Of a stretch of 64,000 nucleotides of DNA, positions 1 through 13,603 are shown in pieces. The stretch lies in the NCBI GenBank assembly GCA_963920765.1, contig OY987247.1:19502471-19566470 (forward strand). Direction: 5' to 3'. Each line of letters starts with the position of its first letter. The stretch's first letter is position 1. The DNA comes from Ulota crispa. Lineage: Eukaryota > Streptophyta > Bryopsida > Orthotrichales > Orthotrichaceae. Below the pieces are notes generated by a model that worked only from the letters and a program-made list of their open reading frames with translations, had not been told where the DNA came from and did no database searches. The translations under genes and the position numbers were made by a program.

Positions 1-378
1 TGTGTGGTAAACAGTGATCGAGTTTCAAGGAATATACATTAAGAAAATGATAAGTGAGGCCAAGGACATGGAAGAGAAGATGGTGAATGTTTGGAAGGTG
101 CAGTTTTTGGTGGCAACAAGTTCTCAATCTGCAATTGCAGAGGGAGGAGGAAGAGATGGTTGGGAGTTATTCATATAAAAATTTCAATTTCAATACGTAT
201 AGGTTTTATTTACATCAGCATAGCTTTGTATTGCGGTTCTCCAAGGCTGTGAAAATGTAGTGTTTCATTTAGTGGTACAGTTGTGGTAGTAGGGGGAATA
301 AATATGAAGTGGGTTATTTCATTTGGAATTTTACCCTTTTCTCAAGTAAACAATGTTTTACTCAAAATGAAACTATAT

Positions 379-530
379 CTCTGAAGAAGTGTAGAACAAT
401 GTACCTTTGAAGAAGTGTAGAACAATATAACATTGTGTGAAATGGTGTGACAATTAGTGAAATGGAGTGAGAATTTGTGAAATGGTGTGAGAATGTTTGA
501 AATGGTGTGAGAATGTTTGAAATGGTGCAT
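379..530. repeat. short tandem repeats (about 26-bp duplication, then about 20-bp units)
   Basis: A unit containing GAAGAAGTGTAGAACAAT occurs twice in a row. It is followed by about five degenerate copies of a 20-bp unit of the type GAAATGGTGTGAGAATGTTT. The open frames across this stretch on the minus strand are repeats of the same unit and do not look like protein. Confidence 0.8.
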
Positions 531-2510
531 CTATATTGAAAGGGCAAAGAGTATTTTCTATAGCTTTTGAATTATTACATCATGTCCCATATTTTGTTGA
601 CAGGCATGCGTAGAGAAGTGTCTATAGAGTGCAATTTGAGCCACTTCTCATGCGACGGCAAGTGCAATCAATGTCTTATTATTGGAGGAAGAAATGTATT
701 ATAACAGTTTATGACTTGCTTGCGTGTAGAGGGAATGTTTGTTGAAGGTATGAGACGTGCAATTGAAGGGGCAGATGGCTTATTCTGATGATTACGGTAC
801 AAAAATTGGTGGGTTCTTGATGGAGTCATGGAGGTTTTGACAATAAGATTATAGTGATTGTGGAAAAAAATTATTGATTAGTGCACTCTGAAGTTCTTTT
901 CCAATTGAAGGTTATGGTTGATTAAAAGTGAGTGGCAAGAGTATTCATCCGTACCTTACGGCAATGATGAAAAATTCTTAGAGAATACTAGAGAACCCAA
1001 AATGCAATGACCACAATATTATGTTTGTAATGCAAGAAGCAATAAACCTAGAATCCATTTTGGAAATTTGGTTTCAGAGATAAAACATATGCGTATGAAC
1101 CAGGTATATGTCATGCTATAATAACCTACATAAGTGCTTCTTTATTCCTCTGATTATATTGTATTATGATTGAAAATTTTATACTTTGTTGAGCATGGAA
1201 TAGGACATATAAATCCCACAGTGTTAACAGGAATGGAGTATTAATCTTGTTTGTTGTTGCAGATAATGAAATCCAATGTGGTTGGTTAGCATTCAGAGGG
1301 AGGTACTTTGTTTTTAGAAATGGGTAGTCATTGGTAAGAGCTGTGGAAGAACACAAACGCACTAGGATTCTTCAACCTCCTTTGCACTGTAAAGGTGCAA
1401 TGAGTAAGTCTAGAATTGTACTTGTACTAAAGTTCTGGAGAACGTGTTGCCATGAACTTATCCTTGCATGTGAAAACTTGAATCCAGCAGGAGTATGTGT
1501 AGGATTTGAGCCGATGTAATGAGGATGCTGAATACTCTGGATAGAGATATTACTTTGTATCACTCATGCTAGGAGCTTGCATTTCTTATGCAGTATTTTC
1601 TTGATTTTGGAGCAGTCAATTAATGCAAGTGGTTTTGGGCGTTAGTCACCCTCAAGAAGTCCTAAAGTTGAGCTTCTAAGTTTGTGTACAACGTAAGTAG
1701 CCTCTGAATCATATGTTGTTGGCAGGGATTGACATTGAAGAGAAGAAGAGTAGTGTGGACAAAGTAGGCCCAACTATATTCAGTAATTGTTATCTAAGAG
1801 TACGGGGTCGTTCTCAAGGAATGCTTGTGAAGGCGACTAATCAATGAATCAACACGTAGGAGCACGGTAGCATGCCTAAGGAATAAAGAAAGCATGCGTA
1901 GACGTGAAGGAATGTGTTGGGTGAACTACTACAAAAGGAATGTTGCAACAACATGCCTAAAAGTTTGTTGCAAACCTTGGAGGGAAAAGCAAGATGTTTT
2001 TTTGCTTTGTGACATGAGTTGATGAGGGGGTTGGTTCTAGACGGCGTCTTGTCTGCCTTGTCAAAGATGGTTCAAGTAATCCAACTTCTTCTCAATTTTG
2101 TTTGTGGGTTTTTAAGCGCAACATTTGATTATGTTGCAATTTTGAATTAGAATAAATTATATATGACGTAATTCAATGTTTGTTGCTTAGATGCTATAGG
2201 TAAAACCATAGGAAATGTATGATGCTTACTCATTGGCAATGGATGATTACCCGGATAGGAAATAGTAGACGGCTAAAGTTGTTACCAAGGTATTGGAAGA
2301 AAATTTTGTAGAATTGACAAGAATTTGATGTGGAAGTGGGCGTGGAGGATGATTTGGGAGGAAAATGTCATTACAAAAGATCCGTGAGTTTATCAATATG
2401 CCAATTGTAGTTATGTACGCAGGAGTGCATTGTAATTATTTGCAATTACCGTGAAAAGTGGAGATTCATATATCTATCACGCGCTTTGAAGTATTCTATG
2501 ACACCCCCAA
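531..2510. other. no recognisable gene
   Basis: The stretch has only short random frames. The longest, about 60 to 80 codons near 1.1-1.5 kb on both strands, show no motif or splice context. I see no element ends with matching target duplications. Confidence 0.5.
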
Positions 2511-2835
2511 GGTAAATTTTAGATTTGTACCATCAAATTGTTGAATTTGAGAATTTGGAATTCAGGTTTGGACTTAGAGATGTTGATTTTGTCTAGAACC
2601 ATTTAAAAAAGGTTATAGAACAACTGAACAACTCACCATGAAAAAGCATAGCTCTTGGAAATTTTATTATTTTACTCTTGTTTATAGAAAAGATGAGCTT
2701 TTTGATTGGGTATTTTTCAATTATAACATATGTATGGTTCTAAACAAAATGAAGGTTTCAAAGTCCAAATTTGAATTTCAAATTCTCAGATTCAACAATT
2801 TGATGGTACAAATCTTAAATTTACCCCAAGGGTGT
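2511..2835. mobile_element. foldback (inverted-repeat) element
   Basis: Arms of about 120 bp, roughly 2511-2620 and 2722-2835, are inverted copies of each other. The outer ends read ACACCCCCAAGGTAAATTTT and its complement. A loop of about 100 bp lies between them. The structure is that of a small non-autonomous DNA element. No clear target duplication was found, so the superfamily is not assigned. The 107-codon plus-strand frame starting at 2638 runs through one arm and is not a gene. Confidence 0.75.
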
Positions 2836-3082
2836 GGTAGAATAGTTGAAAGGGTGTGGCAAATCGAACCCTGTGGTAAGTGTACCATTAGAAATGCGTT
2901 TCCAAGTGATATGACAAAAGAAGAGGGTATTAACCAAAACACGTTGAGTGTGGAGAGGTGAAACAACAATCTAGCAGGTCCAATGTTAGTGCTCTTGAAA
3001 ACTGTGAATATGGGCATTTAATTGTGAAGAAGTGTACATTAAGGAGTCTCTTGTCAATGGTTTGGCAGGTGATAAGTCAAAA

Positions 3083-3299
3083 TACTAGTAGAAAACTACG
3101 TTGAAACCCACTAAATTATGTCCAGTTGTTTTTGTTGAGTTCCTTATTTCCAATGCAAATTTTTGAGTTGGAATGAGTTTTTGCGTTGAAATTTTGCATA
3201 ACTTTGCATTATTCTATTGAATTTTGCGTTGGTAACAAGGAACTCAACAAAAACAATTGGACATAATTTAGTGGGTTTCAATGCAATTTTCTACTAGTG
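3083..3299. mobile_element. CACTA-type MITE, copy 1 (217 bp)
   Basis: The ends read TACTAGTAGAAAACTACGTT and its near-complement ending in TTTTCTACTAGTG, with long inverted arms that include AACCCACTAAATTATGTCCA. Both sides are flanked by AAA, a 3-bp target duplication as expected for CACTA (En/Spm) elements. The first base of the left end has changed from C to T. It has no coding capacity and would need a transposase supplied in trans. A sister copy lies at 30991-31218. Confidence 0.9.
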
Positions 3300-6200
3300 A
3301 AAGTATCGGAGGATGAGGAAACAACGGAACCGCAATAGTAACATAGAAGGCCGTGATGGCATGTGTGAATGTTGTGACATCTAATTATTATTCACAGGAA
3401 TGGTATAGCAAGACTTGTACGTAAATGGCACATTTTGTATTCAAAATTGCTGTTTTGAGGTCCAATATTTAATGACGTGAGGACAATGAGAGATGTTTAT
3501 GTTAAATGTGTTAAGTGGCTATGATGCTGGTCGTGTTTGTGCTTGAACTAAATATAAATTCATGTCGTACTGATGTAGTAAAGATCTTGTTGTTCATAAG
3601 AAATTGAGCTGTGTACTAAGGAATTCTTGCATTACCAATTCAGAAGACTTATGGTAACAGTTTTAGTTCTTTAGTGCATGCTTTGTGGTTTTATGTACTC
3701 ATGTAGTATATGTAGCTGCATTGTGAATGGTTCTAGTTGTGATGAGGAGAAGATTTTTATGCAACTCTTCCATTGTGGAAGTGTACTCCAGGTAAACAAA
3801 GTTTTGAAATATGGATGTACATGGCCAAATACGGGTGTTTTCTTTAATTGTCCAGAGATAGTAATAGGAAATTGCATAATTTTTTTAACACAAAATTAAA
3901 AGGATGTTGTTATTCCTTTATGTGGTCTGTGTACGTGTTTCTCTTCCATGGTCTATGTAAAATCCAGTGAATGGAAATTCTCATATGTTCAAGTTTGTGT
4001 CTAAGTCCAAATTTGGCATATAGCTATATTGATGTGCATAGAGAGAAGTTTGTTATTATCAAGTGATGAAAACTTGATCTCATAACCATCAATAAAGTAT
4101 GACCAAGCAACGGAACTATATTGGGCTGGTTTTGGGAGATACTATCAGTGGTTGTAATCTTCACATCATGGACAATACAAACTTTATTCCTTCTAGGGTG
4201 GAGGTTCCTCTTACACAAGTGTGGCGTGTATGCAGAACTAGAAATCGAAAAGGTTTTCCTAGGAGGAATTGGCATCTTCTCAGCAAATTGAAAGGAATAA
4301 TGAGGTAGTCCACTGTGGAAATTATAAGCAATCTCCAAATTAGTTGACAATGACATTGTCCTTGATACTTTTTTGGGTGTTTCATAATGAAATAGTGCTT
4401 TTAGTTGAAGGAGGAATGTGTTCGACTTAACATTAATAGTACTAAAAAATAAGTTCTATGTTGATGACGTGGAGCACATATATTTTTTGGTGTTGGTACC
4501 ATGTACCTTGCATTTTGAAGGAAGTTATATTGTGTAAGTGCAAATTTGTTTTTCAAGGGTTTTAGTCACCATAATGTCAATAGTAAAAAGGAAAACAACT
4601 GAAATGGCAGTGGAGATCTTCTCAAAAGTGGGCAATGGAGTTCAGCAAAAACGTCATGCATCTAATGTAGTGGCATGCTTCAAAAAAATTTGTGAGTACC
4701 TATACATTACCCTTGTTTCACTTGCTAAGAGAGCAAGATATGGATGTTGCATTTCTTCCATCTTGTCATGCAACGGAACCTAGCAATTGTATATTAGTCA
4801 CTATTGGAAAAGTTGAATGAAATTATATTATCTTATAATGTATTCTTTTGATGAATGGAGATGTGCAAGGAATCCGTTGGCATCATATCAATGCTCAGTA
4901 GTTTTTGGTGTGTCAAAATAAATGTTGAAAGTGGAAAGCAATAGTTGAAGTTGCACAAATATTGCCAAAGTTGAAGTTGCACAAAGAGTGCCTGTGAGAC
5001 AACTATGAAGTCGTAATGAGTGCCTCTTCTAGCAGTCATGTTATTGCAAATGGTTCAGGAAGTCACAGAAGAGATATGTTTTATGACAAAGCAAAGATAA
5101 TTGTTATGTAGGTGGAAGAACTCATACTGTTTTTTTGTAAATACTTTTGAGGAATGTTCATATTCTTGCATTTTTAGTTAACATGTGTCAGACTTTCATG
5201 CAAAAGTACTAGGTCACATACTACATAATGACATTTATTGCTTTGAGGTTCTTAGCTCTAGCAACGTCTTATTGTGGCAGCATTGTGCATGTTAGAGAAA
5301 TAGAAACTTCAAAAAACACAACCAGCATAAGAGTGATACGGTTGACTTTTCAAAGTGTCAAAATGGTTTCAGTGTCTAAACCAACACAGAGAGAGCAATG
5401 ACTGTTCAGTCATGAACAAATATTAGTCAAAGTATTGCAAGTTTGGATTCTAGTGTCCTAAACAACGAAGGGTTGTTGGTTTTTTGTTGGTTTTTAATTT
5501 GTTTTCTAGTAGTGAAAAATCCATTGCAAATCAATTGCAAAAGAAATTTTACTAAAATCCTACAATCTACTTTTGTTGCTCTCTAATTGCATACTATGAT
5601 TCTATAAATTGCAAACTCTTGCTAACTACATAATATAAGCAAACAACCCTACTTTGTCTAAAATCTTGTTAAAACTTCAAAATAAATCTAAAGACTGCAA
5701 CAAAACCACTTCTGAAATTTAGATTGACAAAAATCAGCAAACATACAAGCCACATCACAAGATTTCAAATACATAACAATGTGTGATTTACTAAAAATGA
5801 CCTTCTTGTACCTTAAGAGCTAAAAATCACTTTGCACTTAAGAGTCAATCAAAAATTCATCAAAAATCAACATCAAGGTTTCAAGTTTTTTCAAAAACTA
5901 GACTTCACTGTACATCTAACATATAAATTTGCACCAAATTTAAGTTAGAAGTCACCAAGATATGAATTTCTGAAGTTATGCATCAAAACTGTCATTGTAC
6001 TAGACATCTTTCTACTTAAAAATATACCAAAAGTTCCTCCAAACTTGGAATCTAGTGTGCTTAGTGTCATTGAAAAGCTACTAACATAAGGAAGAGCTTC
6101 ACAAAATCTCAAAAAATAATGATTAAAATTGAATTTACAAGGAGCAAATGAAACAAGCTAAAACGAAATAGAAGGGACTTTCATTCCCAAAAAACCTTGG

Positions 6201-7026
6201 TATAGCTTTGCCCTACAAGTGAGGAGAATGAGTGGAAGAGAGGAACCATGTATGCCCTTTTATCCTTGGGCCCTAGAATTCAAGAGTGATGGCCACATCT
6301 CCACCCTTCAAACTACCAATCCTAATCTTAATCAAGGGTTCAAATGCATTGAGAGAAAATGAACAATAAATGACTAAGTCACAGCTGCACAACAACTATA
6401 TCACAATTGCACAAAAATTACAAGAATACATTAATGGTATGACTATACAACAACTATGAAACAATTACAAAATGGTTCAATTTGTGTATGTTAGACATGA
6501 ATTATCACACCTTCCATAACTCAAGTTATGGAACCCATGTTATGAGCTTTGATAACTAGGGGTTATGAGTGTCCCATGTCAAAGTTATGCACTCCCATAA
6601 GCCCCTTAACACACATAGAAGTTGTGACAATTCATGTAACCTACTTTAAATTTGGGACCAAATTAAGGGCCAGCCCAAAATCTTCAAATTTTAACCAATG
6701 GGATTGCTTAGTTCATCCAAATGTGCCCAAAGGGCTTTATACCAGATCTAGGCCAGAATTACTACTAATCCTATGTAGTGGCACTATATTGGCGCTAATA
6801 CATTTGGCTCAAGTGATGAAATTGGGATAAAGTTTAGGGAGGCCAAACTCCAAACTTGGGTTGGATTAAGCTGCGTAATAATGAGTATTAATTAAAAAAA
6901 TCCCAAAACTTCAAAAATTGGAAAAAATAACAATTAAAATTAAATTAAAAAAGTTTTTCTTATTTATAGTTTCAAATTTCTTTCCAAAAAAAAAGGTTAA
7001 AAATTAAATTAAATACTATAATCTAA
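3300..7026. other. no recognisable gene
   Basis: Only short unsupported frames are seen. A possible isolated CACTA-type terminus (TTTTCTAGTAGTG) ends at about 5514, but no partner end was found. The stretch from 5.5 to 7.0 kb is AT-rich with no clear repeat structure. Confidence 0.45.
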
Positions 7027-7150
7027 TGTTCCAAAGTTCCTAATGAACTTTCCAAAGTTCTCAAAGAAGTTCTAGAAGTTCCCCACAATATTCTCAAAGT
7101 TCCCAATGATTTTGAAGTTCTCAAATGATGTTCCCAAGGTTCCCATAGTT
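7027..7150. repeat. degenerate short tandem repeat
   Basis: Several imperfect units of about 20-25 bp built on AAAGTTCCCAATGA and GAAGTTCTCAAA follow one another. The small minus-strand frame here is a by-product of the repeat. Confidence 0.55.
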
Positions 7151-7963
7151 TGGTAACTTTTGGTCTTTGAGTTTGATAGATTTATACTTGGTTTAGTTTG
7201 TTGCACTATTTGGAGCCAAATTGAAGGCCCAAAGGTCTTCAAATTGGGCCACCCTTCCATCTAGCCCCAACCCATTTATAAAGTGACATCTTAGTCTTTA
7301 TACATATGCATCTTGCTACATTGTACGCTTAGATCTACAACTCATGTTGTTGTGATGCAAATTAGGGCATGTTATGAAAAGTTTGACTATATCTAAATAA
7401 AAAAAAGTACATAATACAAGAAAGAGTTTTGGAGAGAGTAAAATCTATAATTATAGAAGCTTATACTCTATTTCTTCTACAAATGACTTCTAGTTAACTA
7501 GAGAGAAGTTAATACAATTTATTTTAGTTGAAGTAATCATTTACCAACAATAAAAATGTACTCTTACTTCATGTTCTCTTTCTTAAGTATATAGTTCAAA
7601 ACCTTCTTGGAATATAGAGATATGAACTTTGCTTTGATCTACTGCAGTATTTTACCTTTCCACTTAAATGTTCCGCTAATTCACCATAAATTTTCATCCA
7701 TTACATTAAAGGATGAAATTTGTTCATCTGATAAAATTGTCACTGTCCTCTTCTGGATGTAGGGTTGTTATTAACAAAAATAATTAGATGATGTGCTTCT
7801 GCGCATGCATTACACCTATTTGCATATACATGAGTTTTTTTTGAAACATAAGGTGAACATACATTCTTCCAATTGGAATCAATTTACATTGGTTGTAACA
7901 TGCAAGACAAAATTGCGGCCTACAACTTATTAATAGACGTTTCTATATCCTCAATTGCCACAG

Positions 7964-8070
7964 ATGCTTCAAAATTGAATAAGTCAAGAGTCTACACACT
8001 CCAATGCTTCAAAATTAGGTAAGTCAATAGTTTATAACCTTAAACGCTTCAAAATCTAGTAAGTCAAGAG
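7964..8070. repeat. three 40-bp tandem units
   Basis: Units starting at 7964, 8004 and 8044 share ATGCTTCAAAATT and AGTAAGTCAAGAG with an exact 40-bp spacing. The array lies just beyond the 3' end of the minus-strand gene remnant that ends at 8201. Confidence 0.8.
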
Positions 8071-8200
8071 TATTAGGAAAACTCTGCATCAGCGGTGATT
8101 GTGTCTAAACTTTGGACAACAGGTTGGTTTCTATCAAGTGCTAACTAATACCACATTTACAAAGAGAGTAACATGGTAACGGAATTAGCAAAAACTATTA

Positions 8201-8488
8201 CTAGAATTTTTCCGGTGCTGGCCACCATATTCCACAATCCTTCACAAAAGCCTCTCCAAGCATGTTGCATTCCACATTCCTGCGATTGTTTACATGTACA
8301 AATTTGATTGGGAAGTTTGAGAAGAACACCCTCTTCAAGCGGATTTGAAGAAGAGTTTGCGAAGGACTCTCACTCCTCACCGCAAGGTCTCCATACAATT
8401 TTGATGTCACCATCCTCCCTATGCCTAAGTTCTTGGGGGGGTTAGAATCGTCTAGTAGTATTACATCACCATCCTTCAATTTGTCACT
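8201..8488 (-). pseudogene. last exon of family X copy A
   Basis: The exon follows a good acceptor (CTTTTGCAG) and stays open for 95 codons to a stop at 8201. Read in phase it continues the preceding lysine-rich exon. The block has alternating hydrophobic and charged residues (DGDVILLDDS, GIGRMV, RLKRVFFSNFPIKFVHV) and looks like a small beta-rich domain. No named domain was recognised. It is the best-preserved part of the gene. Confidence 0.6.
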
Positions 8489-11400
8489 CTGCAAAAGTGA
8501 AATGCACAGCTCAGGGAATGTTTCATTTCTTATAGCCATTACATGAAGGCATATAGTAAGGAAACCAAAACATAACTACTCCCCCAAATGCGTCATGGCT
8601 AAATACAATGAAATCAAATACTCCAACGATTCATCAGCAGTGACAAATAGTGTGCACAAGTATGTTGGTTTTCAGAGCTAACATAAAAAACTCAGCACGT
8701 AGTAGACATCTCCTTCACTTTCCCTTCTGTCACACAACAAACATATTGTCCGAGGATGTGTACAGCATCCAATGCATATTGTTTGTATGGCCACTTGAAT
8801 GCAACAACAAAAAATACTTAGGCGTACTTGTAAACTTTTATCAATTCAAAATACTTTGAAACTAGAGTAGTTTAGAGGTTTGGTGATTCAATTAGTAAGA
8901 AAACAAATATAAGGTGTTTCATTCAGATGCATATTCATTACTAACCTACTCACACTATCCCATTCTTTTCTTGTGAAATAATTACACTGGTTCATATGCT
9001 GGGAATCACCACAATTTACACTACTCATTCAAATTTATTTTAATCAACATGCGCTGACCTCATAACTAACAAGTATACTCTCTTGCTTACCTGCTTGGCC
9101 TTTGGGTCTCCCTTCACTTTCTTTGACTTTTTATTCTTTTAAGAGTTCCTTGAATTCTTTCCTCTACGCAATGCTGTTGCAACGTCTGCACTGCTCCTTC
9201 CTTCCGCTACTAAGGTATCCTATCACAATCAAAGGGGGAGGGGTTAGTTTAGTGTTCTTGTACTAAAAGAATTGTTTCTATACGTGCTTCAACCTAGAGA
9301 AACACTAGGGTACTCTAGAGACACCTTTCAGTCATAACATCTCCTCTTTCATTGCCTTATTTTAATGTTCAAATGTGAAGCAACATCCCTATAATGCTCC
9401 ATCCGTCTGCATTCCGGTCCACTTCAAAGGCAAGATTCTCCTTGGAAATTCTACAATTCACATTTCTAGCTGTAATTTGGTTGTGACATCGATGAACTAC
9501 AAAAAGATCATGGCTAGTGCTAGTAGTGCCATGTACGACATAAGCAATCAATCAAACGCAACCTCCCAAAAAAATCCCCTTCCAAACATGAAGCACAAAA
9601 ATGACGTTTTTGTCACCTTGTTACCCTTAGTGGATGCTTTCTTTTCTTGAGAGTTGGCCTCCATACTCTCAATAGAAGGAATCTCTGTTGTGATCTATAC
9701 TTGGACCTCATCTTCTTTTTGGATGTCCTCTGCCATGACGGTACAAACAATAGGCTCACCTGCAACGGTGCTAGGTTGAACTGTGTCACCTTTGAGATCT
9801 GCAATTTTCCGTTTCTTATTTCTGGTCCCTTCAGTTGGCAAACTTCATTGAACTATAGTTGCCACTAGGGCATTACTGCCATCTTCATTGTCGCTGCTTG
9901 AAGAGTCCTCCTCACCACTCAAGTCCATCTCTTTGTCACTAGAAGAGTTTGTATTTGCACTAGAGTCGTCCTCCTTGCTCTCTTCAATATGGAGTGGCAC
10001 CTCTGGCTGCAGAATTGGTTATTTGCCTTTTGCTGCGGCCCTTATCAATGGCAAAGTACTAATTGTTGCAGGTGTTACCATCTTCCCTTTAGATGATTCC
10101 GGAATACCCTCTTGAAGTGGGGACCTTGTCTTGAACAACTTCAAAGCAGCCTCCCACTTTTGGATGAAAGCCTCCACCCGCTCCTCCACCACTTCTAATT
10201 TGCTGAACACCTCCTTGTTTGCTTCTTTAGTTGCTTTTTGGGCTGCTATGGTGGATTGTTGCCATCTTTTCTCAGCAGTAGCCTCCTATATGACTGCCCA
10301 CCGTGATTCCACCATGGCCTAAATCTCTTTGTCAAAAGGGTCCCTCCCAAGCTTCTTTGCCTAAATTAGGAAATCCATTTTCAAGGTTAGGAAATCATAA
10401 TGCTTCATGCTCTATAATAACAAGCTTGGGGAGTAGGTATTGGACATGGAACTTTTCATATAACTAACCACTACTGGATATCACAGTCATGGATTACGCA
10501 GTAAATGAATTATAAAAATGCAGTCCACAATTCACTAGTTTCATACCTTTGATTCCTACTGAAGCAAGTAGATGTCTGGCAATTCTAATGCTTACCAAGT
10601 CGCTGATGACCTGCACCTCCAACACCTTTTTTGACGTGTTCCGACTTCCTCTACCTCTCAAGATGCTTGCAATATGCATCAATAGCTCCTTAGATTCTTA
10701 TGTCTTTCTGATCTCTACCAATTCATCCCAATACTCCCCATTCAGATCCGACGGTTTTGGCAATCCGCGATCTACACTCTTGTTCAAATCATGGCATACG
10801 TGTATTAAAGTACCCCCAGCGTGCTTTTTCAAGTAATTTTGATTTAATTGCGTGCTCTTGCCAAGATACTCCAACCATGCGCTAATCGATTATTCATTCA
10901 TTTTTTTGCACCTTCCGTTTGTTTCACCCAGCCCTTTGACGGGTCCAAGTCTTTTGCAAACAAGGCAATGTCGACACAAAATAGGGGTTCCACCTTACCT
11001 ACGGGCACTCTTTTCTTATTCAGCTGAAGAGGTCGTTGATTGTCATTGACATTCTCTTTAAGGCTTGCAACGTTAGTTGGAGAATTTGGTGGAGGGGTTC
11101 CCCACCTGCCCATTGCATGACCCGTACCTGCACTTGCAGATGGGCGCAAGTTACCTCTTGAAGGTGACTTGTATGGCACAAAGGGAAGCCTATTGTACCT
11201 CCTCATCTTGTAACGAGCACAATCTTCAAGGCCTCTGTCATTGTAATTCATGTCCTTGCCATGCCCGTCATAAACGTCTGCAAAGGAACTATAGAACATG
11301 TATTGCGTTGTCCTTGTACACATCAAGTTGTATCCAAATGACAATGTGAAACTAAAGAGCGTAACTAGGTTTTTGTTTATAAGCATCATTCACTTATGAT

Positions 11401-13603
11401 TGACTATAAATGTCATAATCATTAATTTAAGTGAGTCTGAAAACATAACATGTTCATAAACCACTTCAACAGAATGTCACTTACAACAAATTCTACGAAT
11501 TGAGTTGAGCGGGTTTGATGTAAACCTCACAACTAAATTTACATTAGAATATCAAGAGTGACTGATTGATCTTTACTTCTTTGATTTCTGTAATCAACGC
11601 AATCATCGTAGCGTTGGGGTGGGAGAAAATACTGAGAAGAATGCCCATGGTATTCCCTTCCATCGTCGCCTGCACGTGGTGACCATGGGCATCTAACAGA
11701 CCCACTATATTCTCCCACTTGATGAGGGGCATAGCAATCTCTTGAGTCATCTTCCCACTCCAAGTTCAACCTTCTCCTTGAATCCCCCCCCTTGTACCCC
11801 CCTTCTGGTGGTTGTTCTGAACCTTCAACATGCTGCAGGCGATAATCCTCTTGTAAAATTTGATTGCCTCTGTCTTCCCTCCTAGCAAGTGCCTCCTTAG
11901 GTGCTGCAATTGGCAATACCTCCACCATTGGGGCTTCGTTGCATGTAGGATGATGGTCCGGAGAAATTGCTAGCAACTCGTCCTCTAGAGTAGGGTTGCT
12001 TTGTCGTCTTACCGTAGATTTCTAGGACTTCATTTTCTTCATACTCTTCTTTCCGTTCCACCCTTGAAAAGATTCTTTTCCCTAAGTCACAATTCCACAA
12101 AACCTGAAGTTTAATGTTCCATAAATCTTTGTCGTCCTATCATTGGATAACTAAAGAAGAAATGTTTCATACGGCATTTGGATTGTGAGAAGAATCTAAA
12201 GTCACATATCATACAAATTTCAAATAAAACAAACTTCAACTTCTTCAAAAGTGATGTAACCACCCATTTAAACAATCATCCCTTACCCATTAAGCCAAAA
12301 GATCTTCTTTATTAAAAACCGATTTATAGTACACATTAGATATTTCAAACACTCTACTGAAAAAAAGTAAACAAGGTTTCAAAAACTATCAGAGCATCAC
12401 ATGGAAGAATATAGATTCTTGACATTTGAATACGAGTCCAGATGTGCATTTCACATAAAACATTTGCTACAACCTAGCGTACTCATTGCTATACATCAAG
12501 AATTACAAAAATTCCTAAAACCAATTGAACAAGATATTCTTGAAACAAAGGTTTCTTTGAAGCAACTGCTGAAGCTCCCATTTCTAATGCAATCACTCTT
12601 TAACATAATAACAAAACCGAAAACGTAAAATCTCCCTTGTTTTCAAGAACCACTTGGGAAAATCAATGAAACACTATTTTCTACCGTATGTGACAAAACC
12701 TTAGTTGAATCTCTTTCTAAGTATCCATGTTTTAATGTAAAACTACTCAAACAATAATAGGAGGCAAGATCAAATTTTTCCTTCACATCTAGACCATTGC
12801 ATTTGCAATTGAAAAGATATGTCTGAAACTTCTCAACCACAATGAAGATAAAGTGAAACGGTTGTAAAACTTTCTAGAATCCATTTTTCTGGGCGAGCAA
12901 GGAGTCACAATTGAGCTCTTTGAGAAGTACGTTGACCAGACAAAAGAGATCCAGGAGTGCGTGATGCGGCAACTACTACAACCTAGCAAAGAAAGTAGAC
13001 TTCTTGATTACTAAGACTGAGCACTTTCTACTGCATATTAAATATAGCACTTCCTAACTACAACAATGATGCCAATAACAGAACTTTTTCCACTAACAAC
13101 ACGTGTGTCTCCTTCTTTAGGTGTACATTGACTAGTTTTTGAAAAGCCATACAAAGAATGTGGTGAATTGAAGTCTAGGAAAGTTTGTAATCCTCTACTA
13201 GAATGAACGCAACAAACTTGCATTTGACAATCAAATGCAAAATCAACCAAAAATCAAAGGCGCTAACCTGCAAAGACAACGGAATCACGGATGTAGGAGA
13301 TGTCATTACTTGGATCTCTAGTTTGCAATCTCGGTTCCTCCCACTTTGGTGCATTGCGTTTGACAAATCTCTTGGATGCTTCTGCTTCACTGCATGTTGA
13401 TGGTGTCAAGGACTCTGTTGAATGACTGCCGCCAAGCTTCCTTGAATGAAGAAATGTGGAGCTAGCACTGCTACCTTTGGAAATCCCAAAGAGACAAGGT
13501 CAGCTCTTACTGCATCCTTCACCGCCTTCCTCCTTAAATTCCTCCACTCCTTGTACTCATTGATAGGACTCTTTGCTTGTGAGGAGTTTATGGAAGTCAT
13601 CAT
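8201..13603 (-). pseudogene. decayed six-exon gene of unknown family (family X, copy A)
   Basis: I do not recognise the family. Coherent exons can be read at about 13603-13268, 12081-11577, 11278-10547, 10360-9625, 9209-9091 and 8488-8201, mostly with good GT and AG borders and matching phases, for about 900 codons. The predicted protein starts MMTSINSSQAK. Its second and third exons are rich in Arg, Asp, Tyr and Ser (for example YDGHGKDMNYNDRG). Next comes a conserved-looking patch with AKDLDPSKGW, a possible helical stretch with VEERVEAFIQKWE, an acidic Ser/Asp/Glu region, a basic RNKKRK signal, and a C-terminal block DGDVILLDDSNPP...NLGIG ending near GIWWPAPEKF. About ten in-frame stops and one frameshift show that it is dead. 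The composition suggests a nuclear protein. It could be host-derived or carried by a DNA transposon. Copy B near 25 kb shares the DLDPS patch. Confidence 0.65.

Noticed and set aside
342-547. Two small minus-strand frames with His/Thr/Ser-rich proteins
   Set aside because: They are translations of a 20-bp tandem repeat.
5502-5514. CACTA-like right terminus TTTTCTAGTAGTG
   Set aside because: No partner end or target duplication found, so it is kept only as a note.
10469-10490. CACTACTGGATATCAC as a CACTA left end
   Set aside because: It lies in an intron of the family X gene, and no complementary end is present nearby.
10898-11389. Minus-strand frame of 163 codons taken as a complete gene
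   Set aside because: Its upstream part runs through an acceptor site into intron sequence. Only the part left of about 11278 fits the exon model.
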